64,000 bases of DNA from Cenococcum geophilum 1.58 (Eukaryota > Ascomycota > Dothideomycetes > Gloniales > Gloniaceae), in the NCBI GenBank assembly GCA_001692895.1, contig KV748202.1, positions 1,612,001 to 1,676,000 on the forward strand. Direction: 5' to 3'. Below are positions 21,113-31,259 of the stretch, piece by piece. Both the position numbers and the translations under genes were made by a program. Position 1 is the first letter of the stretch. Every line of letters starts with the position of its first letter. A model generated the notes under the pieces. It made no database searches and was not told the origin of the DNA. It worked only from the letters and a program-made list of their open reading frames with translations.

Positions 21113-22267
21113 GGAAGGGTATATCCCCTTATATTATATACTAGGTATTTAAGGTTCTTTAACCTTTTAGAAAAAGACGTCTCTTCTTTAATTAAATTTG
21201 TCCCTGCCCTTTTTTGGCTATAAGATAAGTTTTTCCCTTTTCCCTTTTAGACTTTAGTAGTTAGGATATCCTCTTTAGATTCTCCTACGTAGTCTACATT
21301 AAATGTATTCCCTCTTACCGCTATAGGTACAGCTTTAGAAAGGTTTTAGAATGCTTTTTATAGCTCTATTACTACTTTACAGTATTTTAATAAGTAAGCC
21401 TTTTTAGTATTATTTGCCTGTTTTGTATATAGAACAAAATAGGTTTTGCTTATAGGTCGTATTGTATTTATAAGGTCTATAAGCCAGATCCAATTAGTTA
21501 TCTATAAAAGATCGTGCTTTTCTACCATCTTTATTATATGTTCCCATTGGTTAAGCTACTAGGTAACCTTTAACTGCTTAAGTCCCTTAAGTAATTCTAT
21601 ATACTATAGTTATACCTTCCTTATTATAAAGATCTTTAAGGGCTTAGTGTCTTCTTTTAACCGAGTTAGCCATTCCTTAACTGTGAGGGAAGGGTTAAGT
21701 AGTAGCTTCTTCTAAATTAATACTATCCCTTAACCCGTTAGCGTCCAACGAGAAGTGGTCCATGCGCGAACACCGGTTTCAAAATAACGCGTGCACCTAA
21801 TTAAAAGCTTCGTATTTCTCAGTACGGGCGTTAAATTCAGCTCGATTGATTGGCTAGCTTTTATCGATAACCGTTGGACGCGAATTAACGGGTTAAGGGA
21901 TAGACGTAATCTAGATGCGGATCTGTTAGAGATTACCTTCCTATCTTAGGAAATACTTTATATCCTAGTCGTAGTATTATCTACTATTCTTATACGCTTT
22001 CTGTTAATTTATTAAGAGCTATATATATAAGGTTACATTCTTATTAAAATCTATAACTTTTAAATAGGGTAGTTCTTATAGTAGACCTTATTAAGGTACT
22101 TCCTAGCTAGGTTAATATAGGCCTAAATTTATTTATCTATAAGGGCTTATAGTTGCTAGATTTATTACTTCTAGTCTTCTAGCTTATTAAGGATGATTAT
22201 AGTTGTTAAACTTAATGTTGGTAGAGTTATTTAACTAATAGGCAAAGGAGGAATTAAGATAAGATTT
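21113..22267 (-). pseudogene. Element G gag relic, interrupted by element A
   Basis: Reverse-strand gag following the LTR at 22268-22643. A coiled, Leu/Gln-rich stretch (about 22080-22200) is followed by basic residues. At about 21113-21160 a zinc-knuckle ghost reads Y-x2-Y-x3-G-Y, matching C-x2-C-x3-G-H after RIP. Element A inserted exactly in this knuckle, so the rest of G must lie left of the window. A MITE (21726-21900) interrupts it further. Family is inferred from position and knuckle pattern. Confidence 0.6.
21726..21900. mobile_element. 175-bp MITE with TA target duplication
   Basis: Perfect 15-bp terminal inverted repeats TCCCTTAACCCGTTA (21726-21740 / 21886-21900), extended inward by GCGTCCAACG after a 4-bp gap. 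The flanking TA (21724-21725, 21901-21902) suggests Tc1/mariner/pogo-type mobilisation. There is no coding capacity. CpA sites are intact inside, in contrast to the surrounding gag relic. Confidence 0.75.
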
Positions 22268-22643
22268 TGTTGACAGGATTGTCTTTTAACGATTAAGGTA
22301 GAATCTTATAGAATCTCGTAGAATCTCGTCCTGTGACAATTAAGGTAGGATTTCTATTAGAGTCTACGTCCTTTAATAATAAGGTATTAGAGTCTAATAA
22401 TGAGGTAAAATTTCTTCAAATAATTAAGTAATAGCTAAAAAGCTTCTTATATCGGCGGACCGAGCTTATAACTATTAGATAGTTTATATAGAGCTACTCT
22501 TTAATAAAATGGGTTGATTAATTGATGATTTTAGTCTTTTCTTAATGCTTGATTGACCTGAGGCCCCTAGGGCTCTATAAAGAGATTTACGATACACGTG
22601 CCCCATGTACGTAACTCGTATACGTCCTACGCCACCGAGAATA
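22268..22643 (-). repeat. Probable 5' LTR of element G
   Basis: On the reverse strand this segment starts TATTCTCGGTGGCG (RIP form of TG...) and ends CTGTCAACA. It separates an RT relic (22644-22911) from the gag relic below it, as an LTR should. No second copy is in the window, so the limits are tentative. Confidence 0.5.
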
Positions 22644-22911
22644 TAGATTATCTGATAGGTAAAGAATACCTATCCTTTTAAGTAATGCTATTTAACTGCC
22701 TATAGTTAATATATAGCCTAAGTTTTCCATTTTTCTTTAGTACGAATAGTACTGGATATCCTGCTAATAATTATAATAGTTTAATATATCCCTTTTATAA
22801 GTTCTCCTAAACAAACTCTTTAAGTGCTCTTAACTCCTCTTAAGTAAGCTTATAGGTTAAAAAGAACCTTAAACTCATTCCTAGTTCTAACTCTATTTTA
22901 TAGTCCCACGC
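22644..22911 (-). pseudogene. Element F reverse transcriptase fragment (relic)
   Basis: The reverse strand shows the classic Ty3 RT entry block: TYKLT-EELRALKEFV, then AGYPVLFVLKKNGKLRLY and YRQLNSIT (about 22690-22850), with the expected Asp before Tyr changed to Asn and several TAG codons. It is cut on the downstream side by the G LTR and abuts the E LTR at 22912. Confidence 0.8.
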
Positions 22912-23104
22912 TATTATAGAACGAGGGCAGTGGCTATAGAGCGTATGTATTTAAGGAGTCTACAAGACGTTACGCGATTAATCGTAAGGGTCGAGGGCGT
23001 AAGGAGGTAATATACCTATACGTAGCTAATATAAGCTATACGTAAGGTGTATATAAGAGCACAGGGCTCTCCTATAGAGGCCTCTGCGGTAGGGTTCCGT
23101 AATA
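22912..23104 (-). repeat. 3' LTR of element E
   Basis: About 193 bp. Reverse-strand ends are TATTACGGAACC and GTTCTATAATA. It is preceded on that strand by the purine tract at about 23105-23118. A partner LTR was not found. Confidence 0.65.
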
Positions 23105-24640
23105 CTACCCCCCCTCCTATAGAGGCGGAGCTCCGGTGACGCTATAGTTACTATATATATATAGAAGGGACACTTAAGGTATAGAAAAGAAGAAAAGGGG
23201 GGTATTACTAAAGGCTTAAAACAACGTTATATAATAGGGCTTGGTATCTAAAAATCCAACTAATTAGATAACTTTAACTACCGGTTAAAGTTCCTAGATA
23301 TCTTAACGATATTTTAGTTATATAATTACACTTTACCGCAATCTAATGGCAATTTACCCTTATATAGTAATATATAACGGTTTAACTCTATAAGGGCTCC
23401 TATAGAGGATTAGGTATAAAATCTCTGCTTAGGCCCGGTTTATATAGGTTTATATAGTAAAAGTTGCTAATTAGATCCTTCGCATTTTCGAAGTCTTCCT
23501 ATAGTTGCTATTCTGGCTAATTTATATCGAATCCTGTGTATATAGCTCTGTAGTAGAGCCGTCGTCCTCTACCTTTACTAAAGTATTTAGAGTTAATAAT
23601 TCGTTTAACGGTCCACTCCTTATAGTTCTTATCTTTATTCTTATCTTAGATTAGTACTAGTAGGGGTTTAGGCTATATCTACCCTAATAAGGGGTTGGGC
23701 TAATAGAGGTGTAGTAGCCATAGGTGAAATATAGGCTATATTCCGCGGGTGGCTAGGGTAGGTAGGAGTTTTAACTTATATACAGTTCCCCTATTAATAA
23801 CTTATTTAATTAGATAGGGGCCGAGGTTCTTATAATTAAGTAACTTTATAGGCCTCTGTATAGAGATATTATGTATATTTAGCTATACCTAGTCGCTAAT
23901 ACGCATCTCTAGTAGTGGCGTTCTATAATAGTCGGTAAAATAGGCCTACTTTACTTAAGCCTAAGCCATTTCTCCCTTATAGTAGTTAAGTAGATTTTTT
24001 ATATAATCTGCATACTAGTCAGCAAGTAGTATCTTAAGGCGTTTTCTATATAGCAGTTTCTTATTAATAGGTTCTAGTAGCTCTATACCAGATTAGGGGT
24101 AATAACCCTTATTTACAAAGAACGGGGTAAGTTCTATAGTGGTTAAGATATAGTTATTCGCTATAAGTTTACCTAGTAGGAGGTAATCTACCTAGTTATT
24201 TTAACTATAGGTAACTACCTATTATAGGTACGCTTTTATACTAATATTAGCGTTTTCTAGTTACCTAGTAGTTTTATAGTAAAAGAATATTAAGGATAAT
24301 TATATAGACTTTGCCGTCGTCCTTATTATACTATTTAAACTCCTTCTAGTACTTATTATAGAGTGCCCTATTAGTTAAGCGAATTAAATCGTTAATATCT
24401 ATAATAATTTATAATCTTTTAAAGATCTTATCTTGCTTCTCTTTATTTATATTTTTTAGTACTTAATTAATAGATATTATAGGCTCTTCTTCCTAAAGCT
24501 CTAGGTAGAGGGGTAGGCCTATACCCCCTTAAATAATATATAGAAGGCCCTTACTACATAGGTACGCGTAGAGCCGCACCTAATATTAGCGCTAATTTAG
24601 GCTATTACCTTTAAGGGGTTAAATACCTAGATAGTCTTTG
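23105..24640 (-). pseudogene. Element E integrase C-terminus and chromodomain (relic)
   Basis: Reverse-strand chromovirus pol end. Integrase C-terminal block PFFVNKGYYP at about 24100-24130, a GPY-type segment LNYKNLGPY at about 23820-23850, and a well-kept chromodomain from EWTVKRIINSKYF (about 23610) to EDFENAKDL (about 23490). RIP stops interrupt it. After the chromodomain come a 3' untranslated stretch with a hairpin (23270-23292) and a purine tract. Upstream of about 24400 the reading becomes unclear. The element has no visible 5' part. Confidence 0.75.
23270..23292. repeat. Hairpin module X in the 3' UTR of element E
   Basis: AACTTTAAC-N5-GTTAAAGTT, a perfect 9-bp inverted repeat. Copies with different 5-nt loops lie at 38021-38043 and 54583-54605, with some flanking similarity. 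Confidence 0.8.
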
Positions 24641-24869
24641 TCTATAGCAATATATAAATAAATTAATAATAAGAAATAACTTAGTATAGGAATAGAAACC
24701 TTTAATATAACCTATAGTAAGGCGTTAGTCTTCTAAACTTTTAAATAGCTAAACCCTCGCAACTTAATAGCAACGGGTGCTTATAACCTAATAAACTAAA
24801 TAATATATATTAGAATATAGGCCTTAATATAGGCCTATATAGTATAGTAAGTAGTAAGTAATTGCTACG
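24641..24869. other. RIP-altered stretch, not identified
   Basis: AT-rich with many TpA. No domain recognised on either strand. It ends where normal composition begins. Confidence 0.4.
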
Positions 24870-24980
24870 GAAACAAATCAAAAACGGATCAAGGGAATAT
24901 GCTTATGTAAGCAGGAAACGCGTGTGTACGCGTGTGGAACCCTATCGCTTACGTTATGCGCTATATATGTACAAACTCAG

Positions 24981-25045
24981 CGTGGTCAGAGGCTGACCAC
25001 GTTGAACCTTCTAACCACGCCGAGTTTTTCCGTGACCACGCCGGG
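24981..25045. repeat. Clustered CGTGGTCA/TGACCACG motifs
   Basis: A perfect hairpin CGTGGTCA-GAGGC-TGACCACG (24981-25001) is followed by ACCACGCCGAG (25014-25024) and ACCACGCCGGG (25035-25045). The inverted form CTCGGCGTGGT occurs at 26176-26186 on the other side of the gene. It could be regulatory or a decayed insertion. Confidence 0.45.
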
Positions 25046-25421
25046 CTGCGACCCCTTCGCTTCTTCACAAACCTTTTGATTCAGAATTAGAACTGCGGAG
25101 CCGAATCGTCCAATGGTGCTTCTTCTGTGGCCGAATTCCCCCACTGAAGCGGTGAGAAGAGGTGAAAAACAAATGGCTGAAAGTTCATTTCCGAGTAAAA
25201 ACTTCACCGGAGGTTTTACCGTTCTTCACAAAAGAGTGGCGGACTGCCCTGGCTGCATCGTTATTGATGAGCTCACGATGCTGTGCGAGTGTTGTTTGAA
25301 ACATTCCACTCATTCACTCATGTCCAGGCCTCCACAGAATATGAATCGTCCACAATACGCCAACTTTGCCATCAATAAGGTAGGTCTGGTGAGAAACCCC
25401 CTGATGGCTGTTGAACGGGTT

Positions 25422-26027
25422 TCATATGTGAGCTTTCTCTGCTATGACCTTTCCCAAACCCTCCTTTAACGGCTCGATTCCCTCAGCCATCGGTTTCCTT
25501 GTTTCTCTGTCCACAAACACATATACACACTCCCCTACTGCTTTGACCTGCTCTTTACCTCTCTCAAAGACTCCAATCTCGTATGTAACGCTGCTCTTCC
25601 CCAGCTTGTTCACTCTTAGCGCTAAGTCCACGACTGCGGGAAAACCAACAGGCGCAAAGTAGTCGCAGTGGGAGTGGACGACGAGGCCGATTTGAGAGGA
25701 CGTTGGAGGGTCTAGGGAGCAGTGCGCTATTAGGTATGTGTTCACGATGGAGTCGAAGCTGGAAAAGTTAGCGGATGTACAACAGGATGATGGAAGGATG
25801 ATGAGATGGGAGGGCAATCGGAGAAACAGTACAGGAAGTAGTATATGCTATTGTTCATATGATCATACATATCATTATCGCTCCTGTAGCGTCGGACCCA
25901 TTAGCATTGTGAGAGAATAACTGAAGAATGAAAGAAAAATTCCCTAGAAAAATTACCATCTCGTCCTGTATTCAAGGTGGAACTTGTAGTCGCTCCTCTT
26001 CCGCTTCTTAAGCTCTTCTTGCGCCAT
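25422..26027 (-). CDS. Hotdog-fold (4HBT) thioesterase, three exons, intact
   Basis: Spliced protein of 152 residues. Exons are 26027-25957, 25883-25833 and 25758-25422 (71+51+337 nt, in frame, ending TGA). Intron 1 (25956-25884, 73 nt) is GTAATT...CTACAG. Intron 2 (25832-25759, 74 nt) is GTACTG...TTCCAG with a CTAAC branch site. The first ATG after an upstream in-frame TGA was chosen. Residues 24-35, WSDNDMYDHMNN, match the 4HBT signature with the catalytic Asp and the HxNN turn; these lie across exons 1-2, which is why a single-frame reading misses them. Later come SSQIGLVVHSHCDYFAPV and the VNKLGKSSVTYEI strand, typical of fungal acyl-CoA thioesterase-like proteins. It probably hydrolyses an acyl-CoA or similar thioester; substrate and location are unknown. 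No signal peptide or membrane segment is seen. It lies alone between RIP-mutated repeats and shows no RIP stops. Confidence 0.9.
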
Positions 26028-26330
26028 TAGCCCCTCTAGCCAGCAAGCCGTTCAAGAAACAGAAAGGCACCTAAGAGCGAAAGCGCACACTTAGCGAAAG
26101 CAACAGACATAACCCTATATGAAGCTAGTGGGGATTCCCTTCACCTCAACCCTAAGCCTCGGTCCGGGCTTCCAGCTCGGCGTGGTCTGTTCTGCCCTAT
26201 ACTGGCACACGACACGTTCCGGATTATTTCTGCCTTATTCCGGAACAAAGTCGTCCTTAAAGAAGAACGAGTCGTGTATCTTTTTTAGCGGCTTGATTCT
26301 CCATTAATTGCTTTATTCCGGAATAAGTCT

Positions 26331-26799
26331 TTTAAAGATTAGGCTAATTATGAGGTAGTATAACCTAGTTAAGGCCTACTAACGCTATATCTATACCGCT
26401 AATCGCGAAGCTATTTAAAATAGTTGCGCTATATACTTAATTTTTATTTTACTTTCAGATTTTATTAGTAAATAGTTATTATATAAGGCCTATTATAGTA
26501 GCCATAATTGCGCCTACGATGTCTGTATAACGTCGTTAAAAGATCTACTTAATAAGTATATATTTAGTAGTTAAATAATATTTTATAATTAAGTATAAGG
26601 CATTTTTAGAGAGCTCTTATAAGTCCCTTATAGTATTAAGTCTGCTTATAAATTACTAGATTATGCTTAGCGTAGGGGCTCTTAACTTACGGACTTTAAT
26701 TTCTATATAAAAAAATCTTATTAATTGCTCTTTACCTACTACTTTTATATATAACTTAATTAGATCCTTATATAGAAGGAGCACTCGCTATATTTAGCC
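26331..26799. other. RIP-altered stretch, not identified
   Basis: Begins abruptly after the island. The reverse strand has one suggestive run (about 26510-26720, with VRKLRAPT and IVGAIMATI) between stops, possibly an old transposase or gene fragment. No family is recognised. Confidence 0.35.
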
Positions 26800-28069
26800 T
26801 AAAAGATCTAACTAATTAAAAAGACACTAGAAAATCCCTCTCTATATTTAAAGGAAACCCCTAAGATATATATATTATAGGGGAGGTATATATAGGTTAA
26901 CGGTAGTATATAGCCGCGCGTAACCGCTATAAATATGCCTAATAACGGTATATTAAAATAAGAGAGATAGGTAAACACAACATCCTAAAATAGAAAACCC
27001 CCTATTAAGAAGATATCTAATAAAATACAAAGCCTATTAGACACGTAGTATCTAAAACTAAGTAGGAGTTAACGTAAGCTATAATAAGTTAATATAGCTT
27101 ATAGAATAGCTTCGCTAGACTAGCGAACTCTAGGTACCCCTTTAGTAAACCCTTAAATAAAGCTCTATTTTATTGGTAAACTATACTTAGGCCGCCGTTA
27201 CCGCGCTACTATAGTATAGGGAGCCCGCCCCCTTTAAGGTGACTATAAAATATATAATTATATCATAGCTAAATATAGAAAAGGTAGAGAAGCTTAAAGG
27301 GTAGTTAGAGATAGAAGTCTTATAGAGATATATAAGGGGGTCTAAAACGCTGTTATAGTATAAGACCTTAAAAGCGGAGGTATTAGGATTGCCTTTAAAA
27401 ACTAGTAAGTGAAAGAACAAGATATAAGGGTAGGGGATAGGCTAGAAAAATATATTAACGCGAAGGTGCTTTAAGAAAACTACCTAGTTAAAGTCCTAGC
27501 AGTCTCCCTTAGCCTTAGGGTAGAAAAAAAACGCCAGGTAGATAATATAGTAACTATATAAAAAATACTAAGGTAGATTAAACGCCTTATACTAGGACTA
27601 GAGATTACTTATATTTAGTAGCTTTAATAAGAAAATATAAACTAAGAAATAATTAAAAGAATAAAAGAGTATAATGGACGTAGAAGACTCGTTAAGGAGA
27701 TGCTAGACGGATATATAACCCCCTTATTATTAACGTACTTACGCTAAAAATATAGAAACTTTTAATCTAAAAGGGAATTATTATAAACGGCCTTATATAT
27801 AATATGCTCTATAACTATAGCTTACGCCTAAAAAGATACTTCTACTATTTATAATAGGGATATACCTAATCTATATATAGAGTGTAGACGTACTATAGAT
27901 ACTATATAGGCCCCTATAATACGAGGGAATATATAAGATAAGATAAGATAAGATATATAAAGTATAGTAAAGAGACGAAATTATTAAATATAGTATTTAT
28001 AAGAATAACTATATATTATAGAAGAATAGGTAATAAATTAGGGAGTTTTAGATGCCTTTTTAGCGTTTC
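26800..28069 (+). mobile_element. LINE copy L3, ORF1 portion, cut by element H
   Basis: Forward copy matching the full-length LINE at about 45180-46550: the GGGGAGG leader (26880-26887), the ORF1 region (about 27190-28000) and the GTGCCTTTCTAGCGTTTC-like end. It lacks the GC-rich 5' leader of 43382-45170. It stops at 28069, where the LTR of element H begins. The ORF1 frame is broken throughout by RIP-type stops. Confidence 0.75.
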
Positions 28070-28430
28070 TGTTACGGGATACCCCCATAATACCTTATAT
28101 ACGCCAACCTACTTTTACTAACTTAGTAAATAAAGACTGGTTATAAGACCGCAATCTACTATTTCTGCTAAATTCCACTAAATCTGCTAAATTCCACTAT
28201 GTTCTACTAGGACCGCTATTTAAATCCTATCCTGCCCCATATATAGTACGGCATTTACTGGTTTAGTAACTAAGTAAATAATATATACTCATTTCTCCTA
28301 TTTTCTACCTTCCTTCCTTATATAATACCTTAACTCTACTACGTAGTTTATATACGTAACTTAATAATATCTACTTTGTTATATATCATTGCCGCCTATA
28401 CTTACTCTATAATACCATATTACGTTAAAC
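28070..28430 (+). repeat. Probable 5' LTR of element H
   Basis: Begins TGTTACGGGATACCC at the break in LINE L3 and is followed by a gag relic. It contains CTGCTAAATTCCACTA-type repeats like those in the A-family LTR. No partner LTR was found, so the right limit is approximate. Confidence 0.5.
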
Positions 28431-29690
28431 CTATACTATATACCGCCCTATTTAGTATATAGAATAACCTAAAAGCTCCTATATCTATAACTAACCTATA
28501 TACTATATTTACCAAATAAATAAAGAGCCTAAAATAAGCCTTTACGGAAACGCTTATATATTAAAAGGCTTAACATTATAAGATAATTAAGTCTTTAAAA
28601 AAGGAAATTAAAGAGATTCATTAAACCCCACTATCTGCTATACCGTTACCCTACCTATTTCTACCAATATTAACCTATAAATACTAGGTAAAAGGAGCGC
28701 GTTTAAAATTAGCTCTTTAACCCTAAATTTACCAATTAATACCCCTATAAAGAAGCTAACTAAATATCTCCCTAATTCTCCTGCTTATTTAGGTAAAAGA
28801 AGAAAACTACGCTTCTATTTTTAGCTAACTTAAAAATAAGCTAAATGGCAATATTAATCGCTATACTACTCTTAATAGTTAGCTACGTTATATTATAAGT
28901 TACTTAAAAGGAGACGCTATAACAACTATATACCTATTTTAGCTAAATACTATAAAGAGCTAGTTACTATACTAGAAGTATTTTATAGCGACCCTAATAG
29001 TATATAGAAACCAAATATAATAACATTAAAATTTAAGAACTTCCTATTATACTTTACTAAGTTTTACTACTATATTAAAGAGACTAAATAGAATAAATCC
29101 GCCTTAATTAATCGCCTAATAGAATCTTTAAACCCTAAGTTAAAGGCATCTTTATAGGAGTTAAACTACTAAATACTATTACTGCTTATATTAATATTAT
29201 TAATAGCTTATATAATAACTTACTATATCTTATCCTAAAATATACACCCTAATACTTTACCCTTAAGCTGCCTAAGACCTATAAGGACCTAGATACTATA
29301 GATATTAATACTAAGATCCTAAAGTACGTCTAACTAGGGACCCCTAAATAAAAATTAGATATTAAGCTAGGCTTCTACTTTAGTGCAGAAGTAAGGCTTA
29401 TATCTTAAAATACTATTTCGTCCCTATACCTTAAAAAATCTATAAATAGCTAATATTAGTAACTATTTACTATACCTAGCTATTAGCTACCGCTTACGGT
29501 GTTAGTAACTTAGTTAATTAAGGCACAGACATATTAAGAGAGACGCGTAAGCCTATATAATTAGATTGTCTATAAATAAGGATCTAAAGCTAAAGAAAGG
29601 AAAGGGAAAGAAGAGGAGCAGTACCGTTTAAAGTAAGGTTTATTTATATAGTCCTCTAGTTATATAACTACATTTCTCTACTAAAATCTA
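28431..29690 (+). pseudogene. Element H gag (relic)
   Basis: The forward frame shows a Ty3-type gag: a Pro-rich leader, KRRKLRFYF near 28800, then KYYKELVTILEVFYSDPNS (about 28948-29004) and LINRLIESLNPKLKASL (about 29107-29157), matching the fungal retrotransposon gag pattern. A basic Lys/Arg/Glu-rich tail (about 29590-29630) follows. RIP stops occur throughout. It is cut near 29690-29724 by reverse element D2. Confidence 0.65.
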
Positions 29691-29724
29691 CCAAGCTCTG
29701 CCAAATTCTACCGGTACCGTAATA

Positions 29725-30913
29725 TTACCCCCCCCCGTAAAAGCCTGCACTTAGGCTTTATAGTCTATATTATATCTATAAGGCGTTTTTATCTTTATGC
29801 TCTTCTAGTAGCTTATTATCTTTATTATACTAGTATTCCATCTATTTGTCTAGGTATTTTAGCAGTGTAGGTTTATTAGGGTAATAGTTATAAAACCTCT
29901 AAAGCTTATAGGGACTACCTATAAAGTTCTATATAGGGTACCAAGTAGGGTTTAAGTTATATCCTTTCTAGCTAATACAATACTTTAGTGTTCCCCTTAT
30001 AAGTTTATAGGCTAGCATTTCTTTAACTTCCTATTTATTGTTACTATTAACTTAAATTAATAGGGGAGGTTTATTCTTTTATTTAGATAATAGGCTATCC
30101 GCGGCTTTTTATAGCTTATCTAGTAAGAAGATAAGGTAAACCTTTATTAAATTTAGGAGCTTTACTTTATATAAGTTGCCTATCTTTTTAAAAACCTTAT
30201 ATAGTCCTGCCATTTAATAGTCTAGCTTACGGCTAAGCCGTCCTATCTTTTAGTTCTTTATTATAACCTAGACTATATCGTCTATAGTAAAAGTTAGGCT
30301 CGCGTCTATACTTATTTACCTACTATTTTATTAATTTTTAGGCTTTTCTTAGGTTTATACGGGCTACTATCTAAGCTTCTTCTAAGCGCTTAATGTATTA
30401 CTAGGCTTCCTTACAAGATAGTTTTTCGCGTACAGTTTAGGGTCCTTTTAGTCTATTCTAGTTAAAGCTTATATGGGGTGAGTAGCCCGTTTTTAGTTAG
30501 ATAGGGGCAAATCCTATAGAGCTATAAGTAAGATTACTTGGGTATAGTCTATTAAGAGTAGCAGTTCGGCCTAGTTATCCTAAAAGTAATTAATAAAGGA
30601 CTAAAGTCTTTAGTCTAAGTATTAATTTATAATCTCCATCTAACTATTTGTTTAGAGGTAGTATACTATAGAGAGCTTTAACCTAATATCTAAAATCTAG
30701 GTAAACTCGTTCTAGAAGGCCAATATAAACTACAGCCTATAATCGGATACGATAGTATTTAGTAGTCTATAAATTTGGTAGACGTAATAAATATATAGTT
30801 ACGCACCCTCTTTAGCATTAATATTCTTATAATAGGGGATTAAGAATAGGCGGTTGCTAAAGCGGTTAACTAGAATTATGACTATATTATATCCGTTATG
30901 GTCTAAATATAGT
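29725..30913 (-). pseudogene. Element D2 integrase C-terminus and chromodomain (relic, part 1)
   Basis: A reverse-strand purine tract (29725-29736) is preceded by a chromodomain running from EVKEMLAYKLIRGTLKYC (about 30040) to RFYNYYPNKPTLLKYL (about 29860), and upstream of that integrase sequence to 30913. Its 3' LTR should end at 29724 (TATTACGGTACC on the reverse strand), but the other end was not located. Element B, with the ATAGT target duplication, splits it; the rest continues at 38492. Confidence 0.7.
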
Positions 30914-31100
30914 TGTTACGGCACTGACCTAACGTATACTGTTTTATACTGTCTCGTACTATTTCCTATTATTGACTAGCCTACCGCTAGTGCCTTAGCG
31001 GCCGGCACTACTATTTAGATACAATAACCCCTTTCTACCTTCTTCTCCTCTTTATACTATAACGTAGTTATTTAGTCTACTTTATTACAGCACTGTAACA
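30914..31100 (+). repeat. 5' LTR of element B
   Basis: TGTTACGG...CTGTAACA, 187 bp. It is less altered than the 3' copy, whose ends read TATTATAG and CTGTGATA. A TGGTATC block at 31106-31112 may be a tRNA-type primer-binding site. Confidence 0.9.
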
Positions 31101-31259
31101 GTTTGTGGTATCTTTAATTTACGCCCTATTGCGATTACTAATTCTCTATACCCTAGCTAACTAACCTCCGCCCTAAAGCAATCGCAACCTATACGCGCCT
31201 CTACTAAAACTAATACGTCCCCAGTATAGTTCTAGAACAATCTTTAGTTTTTACCTAGC

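Larger units (their letters stand above)
24870..26330. other. Unmutated single-copy island
   Basis: Base composition and CpA/TpG frequency become ordinary between about 24870 and 26330, with sharp changes at both ends. It holds one gene (25422-26027). The left flank (24870-25421) has inverted and direct GACCACG motifs and no supported gene. The right flank (26028-26330) has TTCCGGAA-type palindromes and no supported gene. Confidence 0.8.

Noticed and set aside
24986..25207. 73-codon reverse open frame downstream of the thioesterase gene
   Set aside because: Crosses the GACCACG hairpin cluster, shows no family pattern, and has no sign of splicing.
25113..25469. 118-codon forward open frame overlapping the thioesterase 3' end
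   Set aside because: No recognisable domain. It overlaps the better supported gene antisense and is explained by normal-GC unmutated DNA.
26119..26307. 62-codon forward open frame upstream of the gene
   Set aside because: Lies in the probable promoter of the thioesterase gene, with no domain or supporting signals.
29540..29724. Full 3' LTR for element D2
   Set aside because: The inner end at 29724 and the purine tract are clear, but the gag frame of H seems to run to about 29690 and no partner LTR was found, so an LTR of defined length could not be supported.
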